This document shows, in pieces, positions 1 to 8,147 of a stretch of 64,000 nucleotides of DNA. The position numbers and the translations under genes were made by a program. Positions within the stretch are counted from its first letter, which is position 1, and each line of letters opens with the position of its first letter. Source of the DNA: Streptomyces sp. Je 1-369 (lineage in GTDB: Bacteria > Actinomycetota > Actinomycetes > Streptomycetales > Streptomycetaceae). Location of the stretch: contig NZ_CP101750.1 in assembly GCF_026810505.1 (NCBI RefSeq), forward strand, positions 1,021,448 through 1,085,447. Direction: 5' to 3'. A model generated the notes under the pieces. That model searched no databases and was not told the origin of the DNA. It worked only from the letters and a program-made list of their open reading frames with translations.

Positions 1-193
1 TCGCGCCGTCGATGACGACCTGTCCGGCGTCGGGGCGGTGCAGGAGTGCGGCGACCCGCGCCAGCGTGGACTTGCCGCAGCCGCTGGGGCCGAGCAGGCC
101 GACGGACTCGCCGGGCGCGAGGGTGAGGCCGGCGTCGCGGACGACGGGGGCGCGGCGGTCGTATCCGGCGGTGATGGAGCGCAGTTCAAGCAC
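1..193 (-). CDS. nikE: Nickel/peptide ABC transporter ATP-binding protein, 5' part (window-edge truncated)
   Basis: The visible 64 codons start at GTG 193-191 and read [18 protein letters not shown], followed by a Walker A motif GPSGCGKST at residues 35-43, so this is an ABC ATPase of the oligopeptide/nickel (DppF/NikE) type. The rest lies beyond the left edge. The start codon overlaps the end of the upstream ATPase gene by 8 bp, so it is the last visible gene of a five-gene uptake operon. The nickel assignment rests on the promoter of the first gene and not on this fragment; a dipeptide transporter is the alternative. Confidence 0.8.
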   Translation of the reverse strand, partial: MLELRSITAGYDRRAPVVRDAGLTLAPGESVGLLGPSGCGKSTLARVAALLHRPDAGQVVIDGA

Positions 194-1163
194 GGGGTGC
201 CTCCAGTACGTCCGCGTGGGGATGGTGGCAGGCGGCGCCGTCGGTGAGCGCGGGCAGCGCGCCGCACGCGTCGTCGGCCCGTTCGCAGCGTGCCGCGAAA
301 GCGCATCCCGCGGGCAGCGCGGTGAGTTCGGGCGGCATGCCGGGGACGGGGGTGAAGGCGCGCTCCGGCAGGGCGTTCAGGAGGCCGCGGGCGTACGGAT
401 GGCGGGGGCCCGGCGTGCCGAAGAACGCCTCCGCGTCGGTGAGTTCGACGACGCGGCTCGCGTACATCACGGCGACCCGGTCGGCGATGCGCTCGGCGGC
501 GGCGAGGTCGTGGGTGATGAGGAGCAGCGCGCGGTCGTCGCCGACGTGCCGGCGCAGCTCGTCGACGGTGCGGTCGACCAGGTCGCGGTCGAGGCCGGTG
601 GTGGGCTCGTCGGCGAGGAGGAGCGGCGCGTCGCCGATGAGGGCGAGCGCGGTGGCAGCGCGCTGGGCGAGGCCGCCGGACAGTTCGTGCGGGTAGCGGT
701 CGAGGTGGCCCAGGGGGAACGCGGCGCGTTCGGCGGCCGCTTCGGCGGCGGCCCTCAGCCGCGGCTTCCGTACGCCCGCGAGCTCGCGGAGGGTCTCCTC
801 CAGCTGGGAGCGGACGGTGCGGACCGGTGTCAGGTGGGCGGCGGGGCTCTGCGGTACGAGGCCGACGCGGCGCCCGCGCACGGTGCGGGCCAGCGTGCGC
901 TCGTCGGCGGTGAGCAGGTCGACGGGGGCCGCGCCGTCCGAGCCGCCGATCAGCGCGGATCCGGCGGTCTCCGCGTTCTGCGGGAGCAGACCGAGGAGCG
1001 CGGAGGCGAGCACGGACTTGCCGCAGCCGCTCTCGCCGACCAACGCGAGGCACTCCCCCGCCGCGAGGTCGAAGGTCGCGTCGGTGACGGCGGAGACGTG
1101 GGTGCCGCCGCGCATGCGGAAGCGTACGGAGAGACCGTTCACGGAGAGGACGGGGACCGTCAC
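186..1163 (-). CDS. nikD: Nickel/peptide ABC transporter ATP-binding protein (DppD/NikD-like)
   Basis: This 325-residue cytoplasmic ATPase powers import with the two permeases encoded just upstream. Walker A is GESGCGKS at residues 43-50. The signature LSGGLAQR and the Walker B stretch [12 protein letters not shown] follow, and the C-terminal part carries the Cys-rich extension ([14 protein letters not shown], then CHHPH) typical of oligopeptide/dipeptide/nickel ATPases. I chose the GTG at 1163 because it overlaps the stop of the upstream permease as GTGA, so the two are translationally coupled. The longer open frame to 1973 is antisense-like Arg-rich translation and is not used. Confidence 0.9.
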   Translation of the reverse strand: MTVPVLSVNGLSVRFRMRGGTHVSAVTDATFDLAAGECLALVGESGCGKSVLASALLGLLPQNAETAGSALIGGSDGAAPVDLLTADERTLARTVRGRRVGLVPQSPAAHLTPVRTVRSQLEETLRELAGVRKPRLRAAAEAAAERAAFPLGHLDRYPHELSGGLAQRAATALALIGDAPLLLADEPTTGLDRDLVDRTVDELRRHVGDDRALLLITHDLAAAERIADRVAVMYASRVVELTDAEAFFGTPGPRHPYARGLLNALPERAFTPVPGMPPELTALPAGCAFAARCERADDACGALPALTDGAACHHPHADVLEAPRA

Positions 1164-2062
1164 AGCATGAGCTCCGATCGGCGCCGGGGGTTGATCCGTT
1201 CCCGCCAGGCGCCCGCGAGGCCCGCGATCGCCAGGGTGGGCACGATGATGAACAGGCCGGGGAACAGCGTCGGCCACCAGTCGCCCGCGAGGAGCGAACC
1301 GCGGGCGCTCTGCACGAGCGTGCCGAGGCTGGCCTGGTGGGAGGGGAGCCCGAGGCCGAGGAAGGACAGCGCGGACTCGTGCCAGATGGCGTGCGGCACC
1401 ATCAGGACGGCGGCGAGTCCGGCCTGCGGCAGGACGCCGGGCAGCAGGTGCCTGACGGTGACGCGCAGCCGTGAGGCGCCGCCGGAGATCGCCGCGTCGA
1501 CGTAGGGCCGCGAGCGCAGCGACAGGACCTCGGCGCGCACGATGCGGGCGGTGGACAGCCAGTGCGTGAGCGCCACGGACACGACGACCGGCCAGACGCC
1601 GGGCCGGAACATCGCGACGATGAAGATGCCGAGCAGCAGGTGCGGCACGGACGCGAAGACGTCGACGAGCCGCATCACCAGGCGGTCCACCCAGCCGCCG
1701 GAGGCGGCGGCGAGGGCGCCCACCGCCGTGCCGATGACGGTGGCGACGACGGCCGCGACGACACCGACGAGGAGCGAGACCCGAAGCCCGTACACGCAGC
1801 GCAGCAGCAGATCGCGGCCGACGTCGTCGGTGCCGAAGGGATGCGAGAGCGACGGCGGCCGCAACTTCGACGCGAGGTCGACGGCCTGCTCGTCGAGGTG
1901 GACGAGGGGCGGTACGAGGAGGACGGCGAGGACGACCGCGGCGACGAGCACCGCGGAGGTGCGCACCCGCCACGCGCGCGTGGAGCGCCGCACACCGCCC
2001 CGGTCACGCCACACGACGTCAGTCATCTCAGCCCTTTCAGCCATCTCAGCCATCTCAGCCAT
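1160..2062 (-). CDS. nikC: ABC transporter permease (DppC/NikC-like)
   Basis: Inner-membrane permease of the family-5 uptake system, about 300 residues. An N-terminal membrane segment (around VLVAAVVLAVLLVPPLVHL) is followed by the core permease domain, with the EAA-type cytoplasmic loop near AAISGGASRLRVTVRHLLPGVLPQ. Two starts are possible: ATG 2062, which overlaps the stop of the upstream permease by 8 bp, or ATG 2026, which gives MTDVVWRD. The stretch between them encodes MAEMAEMAERAEM from three tandem 9-bp-like GGCTGAGAT units, so start position and ribosome loading could be altered by repeat-number change. Its TGA overlaps the GTG of the ATPase gene. Confidence 0.9.
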   Translation of the reverse strand: MAEMAEMAERAEMTDVVWRDRGGVRRSTRAWRVRTSAVLVAAVVLAVLLVPPLVHLDEQAVDLASKLRPPSLSHPFGTDDVGRDLLLRCVYGLRVSLLVGVVAAVVATVIGTAVGALAAASGGWVDRLVMRLVDVFASVPHLLLGIFIVAMFRPGVWPVVVSVALTHWLSTARIVRAEVLSLRSRPYVDAAISGGASRLRVTVRHLLPGVLPQAGLAAVLMVPHAIWHESALSFLGLGLPSHQASLGTLVQSARGSLLAGDWWPTLFPGLFIIVPTLAIAGLAGAWRERINPRRRSELML

Positions 2063-3083
2063 CGAATCCCACCCTCGGATCGGCGAGGCCGTACAGGAGG
2101 TCGGCCACGAGGTTGCCGAGCAGGACCGCGGCCGTGGCGAGCACGGTCAGCGCGGCGAGCAGCGGGAAGTCCACGGACGTCGCGGCCTGCACGGTGGCCG
2201 CGGCGATGCCGGGCCAGCTGAAGACGGTCTCCACCAGGAGCGCGCCGGTGATCAGTTCGGGCACGCGCGAGCCGATGAGCGTGAGGACGGGCAGCATGCC
2301 GGAGCGCAGTGCGTGGCCGAGGAGCACGGTCCGCTCGGCGAGGCCACGCGCGCGTGCCCCGCGCACGGGGTCGTCGCCCAGGGCGTCGCCGACCCCCTGA
2401 CGCACGTACAGGACGAACCACGGCAGTTGCGAGACCGCGAGCACACCGGCGGGCAGCACCAGGTGGCTCGCGACCTGTCCTGCCGTCACGGTCGAGCTGG
2501 CCGTGTCGGTGAGTCCGCCGGAGGGCAGGACGCCGAGCTTCAGCGCGAAGAACCACACGGCGAGCAGGCCGAGCCAGAAGGGCGGCGCGGCTTCGAGGGT
2601 GTACGCGAGGGACGTCACGGCGCGGTCGAGCCAGCCGCCGGGCCTGCGGGCGGCGAGCACGCCGAGCGCGGTGCCGAGCAGGATGGCGACGACGAACGCG
2701 GTCGCGGCGAGCAGCACGGACCAGCCGATGCGTTCACCGATGGCGTCCGCGACGGGCTGCCTGAGGGTGCTGGAGTCCCCGAAGTCGCCGGTGAGCGCCG
2801 ACGTCAGCCAGTCCCACCAGCGGGCGGTGAGCGGCCGGTCGACGCCGAGGTTGGCGCGCAGCTGGTCGAGGTTCTCCTGCGAGGCGGTGAGTCCGGCCGT
2901 GCCCGCGTACGCCTTGACGGGGTCGAAGGGCGAGGCGGCGGCGATGGCGAAGACCCCGAAGGTGACGAGCAGCAGCACGGGGACGGCGAACAGGGCGCGC
3001 CGGGCCACGAGCCGGGCCATCGGCCCCCAGGGGAGGCGACGGCGCGTCGCCTCCCCCGGAGCCTTGGTTATCGCCGACGTCAC
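2055..3083 (-). CDS. nikB: ABC transporter permease (DppB/NikB-like)
   Basis: First permease of the uptake operon, 342 residues, with an N-terminal membrane anchor (LVARRALFAVPVLLLVTFGVFAIAA), a long extracytoplasmic loop and the C-terminal binding-protein-dependent transport domain with an EAA loop (RGARARGLAERTVLLGHALRSGMLPVLTLIG). The start is GTG 3083-3081, because it overlaps the stop codon of the binding-protein gene as GTGA. An upstream reading to 3113 has no support. Family knowledge places it as the DppB-type half of a heterodimeric channel with the neighbouring DppC-type protein. Confidence 0.9.
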   Translation of the reverse strand: MTSAITKAPGEATRRRLPWGPMARLVARRALFAVPVLLLVTFGVFAIAAASPFDPVKAYAGTAGLTASQENLDQLRANLGVDRPLTARWWDWLTSALTGDFGDSSTLRQPVADAIGERIGWSVLLAATAFVVAILLGTALGVLAARRPGGWLDRAVTSLAYTLEAAPPFWLGLLAVWFFALKLGVLPSGGLTDTASSTVTAGQVASHLVLPAGVLAVSQLPWFVLYVRQGVGDALGDDPVRGARARGLAERTVLLGHALRSGMLPVLTLIGSRVPELITGALLVETVFSWPGIAAATVQAATSVDFPLLAALTVLATAAVLLGNLVADLLYGLADPRVGFDG

Positions 3084-4669
3084 TTCTTCGGCTGCCAGTC
3101 CTCGACGTTCCACCAGGGGCCGGAGGCCAGGCCGTGGTCGTGCGGCTCGACCTGGGTGCTCAGGTCGCCGAACTTCTTGTCGACGACGTAGAGGTGGTCG
3201 ATGTGCGTGAGGAACGTGTAGCCGGGGTTCTTCACGAGCTCGCGCTGGATCGTGTCGTACGCGGCCTGGCGCTTCGCGTGGTCACCGCTCTTGCGGGCCT
3301 CCTCAAGGGCCTTGTCGACCTTGGGGTTGTCGTAGTGCGCCATGTTGTTGAAGCCGTCACCGGCGAGGGAGGACTTCAGGAGCGTGTACTGGTCGAAGTC
3401 GGGATCGGCCGGGGAGCCGCCACCGGCGAGGACCGCGTCCTTGGGCATCCGGGGCTGGATGACCTCCCACGTGCCGGACTGCACCTCCACCTTGATGCCG
3501 ATCTTCTTGGCGTCGGAGGCGTAGGCGAGGGCGTGGTCCTGGCGGAGCTTGTCGCCGGAGAGGTACCAGAGCGGGAACTCCGCCTGGACGCCGTCCTTCT
3601 CGCGGATGCCGTCCTTGCCCGGCTTCCATCCGGCGTCGTCGAGGATCTTCTTCGCCTTGGCGGCGTCGAAGGTCCGCTCGGTGCCCTTGGTGAACCAGGG
3701 GCTGTCGGTCGGGACGGGGCCGTAGGCCTCCTTGCCCTCGCCGTACAGGATCGAGTCGACCATCGCCTTGCGGTCCACGCCGACGTCGAGGGCGCGGCGG
3801 ATGTCGGTGTCGCCCGCGACCTTGTTGCCGGTGGGCAGGGTCACCACGCGGTAGTCGAAGGTCTTGGCCGCGTAGGTGTTCCTGCCGCTGTCGCTCTTGT
3901 ACTTCTTGGCGAGGTTGGGCGGCAGGATCGCGCCGTCGAGCTCACCGGCGTCGAGCCGGGTGGCGCGGATGTCGTCGTCCTTGATGATCGCCATGGTGAA
4001 GTTCTTGACCTTCGGCGCGCCGCCCCAGTAGTCGGGGTTGGCCTTGAAGGTCAGCTTCTCGCCCTTGGACCACTTGACCAGCTTGTACGGTCCGGTGCCG
4101 ACCGGCTTGGTGGTGAAGGTGCCGGTGTTCACGTCCTGCTTGCCCGCGACGTGCTCGGGGGCGATGGGCAGGACGGTGCGCTCGGCGAACGGCGCGTAGG
4201 GGTACTTGAGGTGGAAGACGACGGTGTCGTCGCCCTTGGCCTCGACGCTCTTGACGGCGTCCAGCTCGGTCTTGGACGCGTTGTTCGTCTTCTTGTCGAG
4301 GATCGTCTCGTACGTGAAGACGACGTCCTTCGCTGAGAAGGGCTTGCCGTCGCTGAACTTGACGCCCTTGCGGAGCTTGTAGGTGTAGGTCTTGGCGTCG
4401 TCGGCGACCTTGGGCAGCGCGGCCGCGAGGGCGGGCTTGAGCTTCATGTCGGCGTCGTGCGTGAGCAGCCCGTCGAAGATCTTCGAGTTGCCGTCCTTGC
4501 CGTAGCCGAGGAGTGGGCTGAGGGTCTCGGGTTCGTAGGCGATGCCGACGACCGCGGAGTCCTTCGCGTCGCTGCCGCCGTCGCCGGGCGCCGAGCACGC
4601 GGAGGCGGCGACCGCTATGGCGGCCGCCGTCGCCGTCGCGCCTGCGCCCCGTATCGATCGGGCCCTCAT
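3080..4669 (-). CDS. nikA: Nickel/peptide-binding lipoprotein (SBP family 5)
   Basis: Secreted solute-binding lipoprotein of 529 residues. A positively charged n-region and hydrophobic stretch end in the lipobox-like AVAASAC, so the mature protein would be lipid-anchored at that Cys. The mature part has family-5 hallmarks: ETLSPLLGYGKDG, FDGLL, YTYKLRKGVKFSDGKPFSAKDVVFTYE, and VGTGPYKLVKW. Late His residues (THIDHLYV, PHDHGLAS) could serve as metal ligands, but this cannot be decided from sequence. ATG 4669 has AGGGG at a good 8-nt distance; a GTG 9 nt upstream is worse placed. First gene of the operon, under a Nur-box-like operator. A dipeptide-binding function is the alternative. Confidence 0.85.
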   Translation of the reverse strand: MRARSIRGAGATATAAAIAVAASACSAPGDGGSDAKDSAVVGIAYEPETLSPLLGYGKDGNSKIFDGLLTHDADMKLKPALAAALPKVADDAKTYTYKLRKGVKFSDGKPFSAKDVVFTYETILDKKTNNASKTELDAVKSVEAKGDDTVVFHLKYPYAPFAERTVLPIAPEHVAGKQDVNTGTFTTKPVGTGPYKLVKWSKGEKLTFKANPDYWGGAPKVKNFTMAIIKDDDIRATRLDAGELDGAILPPNLAKKYKSDSGRNTYAAKTFDYRVVTLPTGNKVAGDTDIRRALDVGVDRKAMVDSILYGEGKEAYGPVPTDSPWFTKGTERTFDAAKAKKILDDAGWKPGKDGIREKDGVQAEFPLWYLSGDKLRQDHALAYASDAKKIGIKVEVQSGTWEVIQPRMPKDAVLAGGGSPADPDFDQYTLLKSSLAGDGFNNMAHYDNPKVDKALEEARKSGDHAKRQAAYDTIQRELVKNPGYTFLTHIDHLYVVDKKFGDLSTQVEPHDHGLASGPWWNVEDWQPKK

Positions 4670-4700
4670 GCTCCACACCCCTACTGAAGATCAACCGTTG

Positions 4701-4717
4701 TTGCGAACGGGTCGCAA
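4701..4717. promoter_or_regulatory. Nur-box-like operator in the nik promoter
   Basis: TTGCGA-N5-TCGCAA is a perfect 6-bp inverted repeat (TTGCGAACGGGTCGCAA). The Streptomyces nickel regulator Nur is known to bind tTGCaa-N5-ttGCAA, so half-site length, spacing and orientation agree with one symmetric substitution per half. On the minus strand a -10-like CATAAT (plus-strand 4717-4722) abuts the repeat, 48 bp upstream of the nikA ATG, where a bound repressor would block RNA polymerase. A second palindrome, TTACGTAA, lies at 4725-4732. Confidence 0.65.
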
Positions 4718-4748
4718 TTATGCCTTACGTAATGACGGCGTAAAACGC

Positions 4749-4777
4749 GCAGCCCGCACCTGGTAGGTGCGGGCTGC
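4749..4777 (-). terminator. Intrinsic-type terminator of the acyl-CoA dehydrogenase operon
   Basis: A perfect 12-bp stem (gcagcccgcacc / ggtgcgggctgc) with a TGGTA loop lies directly after the stop of the downstream-most acyl-CoA dehydrogenase gene (4800). In the minus direction it is followed by a short T run (GCGTTTTA). It separates that operon from the nik promoter. Confidence 0.8.
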
Positions 4778-4799
4778 ATGAACTTCGGGGGACGGGGCC

Positions 4800-5900
4800 T
4801 CAGGGCGCCTGGAGGTCGACCAGGCGCGCGAGCGCCTCGCGGTGACCACCTACCGTGCCGTAGGCGACCGAGTCCGCCTTGGCGCGCTTCAGATACAGGT
4901 GGACGGGGTGCTCCCAGGTCATGCCGATGCCGCCGTGCAGTTGCAGCGCCTCCTCGGCGGCGTGCACCGCCACGGGGGCCGCGTAGGCCTGGGCGAGGGC
5001 GGCCGCCACATCGGCGTCGGCGCTGTCCGTGGCGAGCGCGTCGGCGGCGTTGCGCGCCGCGGCGCGGGTGTTCACGACCTCCAGCCACAGCTCGGCGAGC
5101 CGGTGCTTGAGAGCCTGGAAGGAGCCCACGGGCCGGTTGAACTGGTGCCGCTCCTTCGTGTACCCGACGGTCTCCGTCAGGCACCATTCGGCGACCCCGA
5201 GCTGTTCCGATGCCAGCAGCGCGGCACCGGCCCGCAGGCCGCGCCGTACCGCCGCGTCGGCGTCCGGGGTGAGCTCGCGCGCCGCGGCCGCGTCGAAGGT
5301 CACGGTGGCGAGCGGCCGGGTCAGGTCGAGGGAGGTGCGCGGAGTGACGGTGACGCCGTCCTGCGCCGTGTGGACCGCGTAGAGCGCGCCGTCGGCGGGG
5401 ACGAGCAGCACGTCGGCGCCTGCCGCGTCCGCGATACCGGTCAACTCACCGCGCAGGGCGCCCGCTTCATGGCGTACGCCCTGGAAGGGAGCTCCGGGGG
5501 CGGTCGCGAAGCCCACCGCGAGCGCGCCCACGGTCCGCCCGGCGGCGAGCGCGCTCAGCAACTCGGTGGCCTCGCTTCCCCCGCAGGCCAGCAGCGTCTC
5601 CGTGGCGACGACGGCACTGGTGAGGTAGGGCACGGGTGCGACCGCGCGGCCCAACTCCTCCAGGACGACGGCCGCTTCGCGGTGCGTGGCGCCCTGGCCG
5701 CCCAGGTCCTCGGGGACGAGGAGCCCGGCGAGGCCCATGCCGTCGGTGAGCGCCTTCCACAGTTCCCGGTCGTGCGGTCCGTCGGCGGCCGGGGATTCGG
5801 CGCGGGCGAGGACGGTGGCGGCGTCGCACCGGTCGGCGAGCAGGCCCCGCACGGCCGAGCGCAGCGCCTCTTCCTCTTCGGAGTACAGCAGGTCGCTCAT
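4800..5900 (-). CDS. Acyl-CoA dehydrogenase family protein (C-terminal gene of operon)
   Basis: FAD-dependent acyl-CoA dehydrogenase of 366 residues, predicted to oxidise a CoA thioester at the alpha-beta position. MSDLLYSEEEEALRSAVRGLL opens the N-terminal helical domain. The C-terminal helical domain holds QFNRPVGSFQALKHRLAELWLEV and LQLHGGIGMTWEHPVHLYLKRAKADS, both family signatures. ATG 5900 overlaps the stop of the upstream acyl-CoA dehydrogenase (ATGA), so the two are coupled and may form a heteromeric enzyme, as known for some actinobacterial steroid and acyl-CoA dehydrogenases. The substrate is not determinable here. Confidence 0.92.
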   Translation of the reverse strand: MSDLLYSEEEEALRSAVRGLLADRCDAATVLARAESPAADGPHDRELWKALTDGMGLAGLLVPEDLGGQGATHREAAVVLEELGRAVAPVPYLTSAVVATETLLACGGSEATELLSALAAGRTVGALAVGFATAPGAPFQGVRHEAGALRGELTGIADAAGADVLLVPADGALYAVHTAQDGVTVTPRTSLDLTRPLATVTFDAAAARELTPDADAAVRRGLRAGAALLASEQLGVAEWCLTETVGYTKERHQFNRPVGSFQALKHRLAELWLEVVNTRAAARNAADALATDSADADVAAALAQAYAAPVAVHAAEEALQLHGGIGMTWEHPVHLYLKRAKADSVAYGTVGGHREALARLVDLQAP

Positions 5901-7084
5901 CGCGCGAGGTCCTTCCAGGCGACGTCCTTGTCGGTGCGCGGCTCGGCGGGCAGGCCGAGGACGCGCTCGGCGACGATGTTCAGCAGGACCTCGCTGGTCC
6001 CGCCCTCGATGCTGTTGCCCTTGGACCGCAGATAGCGGTAGCCCGCGTCGCGGCCCGTGAAGTCGACCAGTTCGGGCCTGCGCATCGTCCAGTCGTCGTA
6101 CAGCAGGCCCTCCTCGCCGAGGAGTTCCACTTCCAGGCCGCTGATCTCCTGGTTGAGGCGGGCGAAGCCGAGCTTCATGCCGGAGCCCTCGGGTCCCGGC
6201 TGTCCCGCGACGAGCTGCTGGCGCAGGCGCTCGCCGGTGAGCCTGGCGACCTCCGCGTCCACCCAGAGCTTCAGGAGCCGCTGGTGGAGGTCGTGGGTGC
6301 GCAGGTCGGGGCGGTCGCGCCAGGCCTTGGCGACGGGGCCGATCATGCCGCCCTCGCGCGGGATGCGCATGCCGCCGATGGAGACGCGCTCGTTCATGAG
6401 GGTGGTCTGGGCGACCTTCCAGCCGTCGCCGACCTCGCCGAGCCGGTGGGCGTCGGGGATGCGCACGTCGGTGAGGAACACCTCGTTGAACTCGGCCTCG
6501 CCGGTGATCTGGCGCAGTGGCCGCACCTCGACGCCGGGGTCGGTCATGTCGCACACGAAGTACGTGATGCCGCGGTGCTTGGGCAGGTCGGGGTCGGTGC
6601 GGGCGATGAGGATGGCCCAGCGCGCGGTGTGGGCGCTGGACGTCCACACCTTCTGGCCGTTCACCACCCAGTCGCCGCTCTCGCCGTCGCGGACGGCGCG
6701 CGTGCCGAGGGCCGCGAGGTCGGAGCCCGCGCCGGGCTCGCTGAAGAGCTGGCACCACACCTCGTCGCCGGTCCACAGCGGGCGCAGGAAGCGCTGCTTC
6801 TGCTCCTCGGTGCCGAAGCCGAGGACGGTCGGCGCCGCCATGCCGAGGCCGATGCCGATGCGGCGCGGGTCGTTGTCGGGTGCGCCCGCGGCCTCCAGTT
6901 CGGCGTCCACGACGGCCTGGAGGGAGCGCGGCGCGCCGAGGCCGCCGAGGCCCTCGGGGTAGTGCACCCAGGCGAGTCCGGCGTCGAAGCGGGCCTTCAG
7001 GAAGTCGGCGCGGTCCGTCGTGGCGGGCGGGTGCGCTGCGAGCAACGCGCGGGTACGGGTACGCAGTTCACCGGCGTCGGTCAT
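5897..7084 (-). CDS. Acyl-CoA dehydrogenase family protein
   Basis: A 395-residue acyl-CoA dehydrogenase. It shows GFGTEEQKQRFLRPLWTGDEVWCQLFSEPGAGSDLA (the FAD-binding CxxxxEPxAGSD-type region), NGQKVWTSSAHTARWAILIARTD, and a C-terminal SIEGGTSEVLLNIVAERVLGLP. The start ATG 7084 overlaps the stop of the upstream quinone oxidoreductase gene, and its own stop overlaps the next gene, giving a three-gene coupled operon. The pairing of two unequal acyl-CoA dehydrogenases suggests an alpha/beta heterocomplex; this is inference. Confidence 0.93.
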   Translation of the reverse strand: MTDAGELRTRTRALLAAHPPATTDRADFLKARFDAGLAWVHYPEGLGGLGAPRSLQAVVDAELEAAGAPDNDPRRIGIGLGMAAPTVLGFGTEEQKQRFLRPLWTGDEVWCQLFSEPGAGSDLAALGTRAVRDGESGDWVVNGQKVWTSSAHTARWAILIARTDPDLPKHRGITYFVCDMTDPGVEVRPLRQITGEAEFNEVFLTDVRIPDAHRLGEVGDGWKVAQTTLMNERVSIGGMRIPREGGMIGPVAKAWRDRPDLRTHDLHQRLLKLWVDAEVARLTGERLRQQLVAGQPGPEGSGMKLGFARLNQEISGLEVELLGEEGLLYDDWTMRRPELVDFTGRDAGYRYLRSKGNSIEGGTSEVLLNIVAERVLGLPAEPRTDKDVAWKDLAR

Positions 7085-8049
7085 GCGGCACCTCCGTGCG
7101 GCAGGACGACCACGCGGCCCGTGGTGACGCCGTCGGCGACGCGCTGCACGGCGGAGGCGCCGTCGGCCATCGGCACGCGCTCGCTCACCAGCGGCTTGAT
7201 GGCGCCCTTGGCGGCGAGCTCGGTGAGCTCCTCGTGGCAGCGCAGGATGGAGCGCGGGTCCTTGGTCTTGTAGAGGCCCCAGTGCAGGCCCACGATCGAG
7301 TAGTTCTTCACGAGGGCGTGGTTGAGCGCGGGCGTGGGGATGGCACCGCTCGCGAACCCGATGACGATGATCCGCCCCTCGAAGGCCACGCACTTCGCGG
7401 ACTTCGTGTAGGCGTCACCGCCCACGGGGTCGTAGATCACGTCGGCGCCGCGTCCGCCGGTCGCTTCCTTGACGGCGCCGATCACGTCGTCCGAGCGCCG
7501 GTCGAGGACGAGGTCGCAGCCGAGCTCCTGCGCCACCCGCACCTTCTCCTGGCCGCCGACGACGCCGATGACCTTGGCGCCCGCCGCCTTGCCGAGCTGC
7601 ACCGCGGCGCTGCCCACGCCACCGGCGGCCGCGTGCACGAGGAGCGTCTCGCCCTCCTGGAGGTGCGCGCGGCGGTGCAGGGCGAACCACCCCGTCTGGT
7701 AGCCGATGTGGAGCGCGGCGGCCTCCGCGTCGTCGAGCGCGTCGGGGGCGGGCAGCAGCCCGGCGGCGTCCGCGACGGCGTACTCGGCGAGACCTCCGTA
7801 CGGCAGCACGGAGTTGGCGATCACGCGCCGCCCGTCCTCCGTCTCACCGCAGATCTCCACGCCGGGCGTGAACGGCAGCGGCGGCCTGACCTGGTACTGC
7901 CCCCGGCAGAGCAGCGCGTCCGGAAAGTTGATGTTCGCGGCGCGGACCTTCAGCAGCACCTGCCCCTCTTCGAGCGCGGGGCGTTCCACCTCGGCGAGGC
8001 GCATCACCTCGCCCGGCTCGCCGTTCTCGTGCACTTGCCATGCCTGCAT
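7081..8049 (-). CDS. NADPH:quinone oxidoreductase-type zinc-independent MDR protein
   Basis: A 322-residue member of the quinone oxidoreductase branch of the medium-chain dehydrogenase/reductases. The N-terminal GroES-like part contains RAANINFPDALLCRGQYQVRPPLPFTPGVEICGE, and the Rossmann part contains LLVHAAAGGVGSAAVQLGKAAGAKVIGVVG, the NADPH-binding GGVG motif. No structural-zinc cysteine lobe is visible. ATG 8049 has GGAGG 7 nt upstream and gives MQAWQVHENGEPGEV; the longer frame to 8133 is not supported. First gene of the operon with the two acyl-CoA dehydrogenases, so it probably acts in the same acyl or steroid-like degradation step series. Confidence 0.9.
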   Translation of the reverse strand: MQAWQVHENGEPGEVMRLAEVERPALEEGQVLLKVRAANINFPDALLCRGQYQVRPPLPFTPGVEICGETEDGRRVIANSVLPYGGLAEYAVADAAGLLPAPDALDDAEAAALHIGYQTGWFALHRRAHLQEGETLLVHAAAGGVGSAAVQLGKAAGAKVIGVVGGQEKVRVAQELGCDLVLDRRSDDVIGAVKEATGGRGADVIYDPVGGDAYTKSAKCVAFEGRIIVIGFASGAIPTPALNHALVKNYSIVGLHWGLYKTKDPRSILRCHEELTELAAKGAIKPLVSERVPMADGASAVQRVADGVTTGRVVVLPHGGAA

Positions 8050-8095
8050 GCGGGGCCTCCACGGGGCTGTCGTAGACCGTGCTCGTCCGCATACT

Positions 8096-8107
8096 AAGCG
8101 GTCGCTT
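8096..8107. promoter_or_regulatory. Operator-like palindrome upstream of the quinone oxidoreductase/acyl-CoA dehydrogenase operon
   Basis: AAGCG-GT-CGCTT, a 5-bp inverted repeat with 2-bp spacer, sits 47 bp upstream of the operon start in a 98-bp intergenic region. TetR-family repressors of acyl-CoA catabolism genes often use short palindromes of this shape, but no TetR gene is adjacent. Confidence 0.4.
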
Positions 8108-8147
8108 GCCCTCAAGGGAACAGCCCTGGACACCCTCCGTGCCCCTG

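Noticed and set aside
1542..3191. 549-codon plus-strand open frame across the nik permeases
   Set aside because: Antisense shadow of two ABC permeases with conserved EAA loops.
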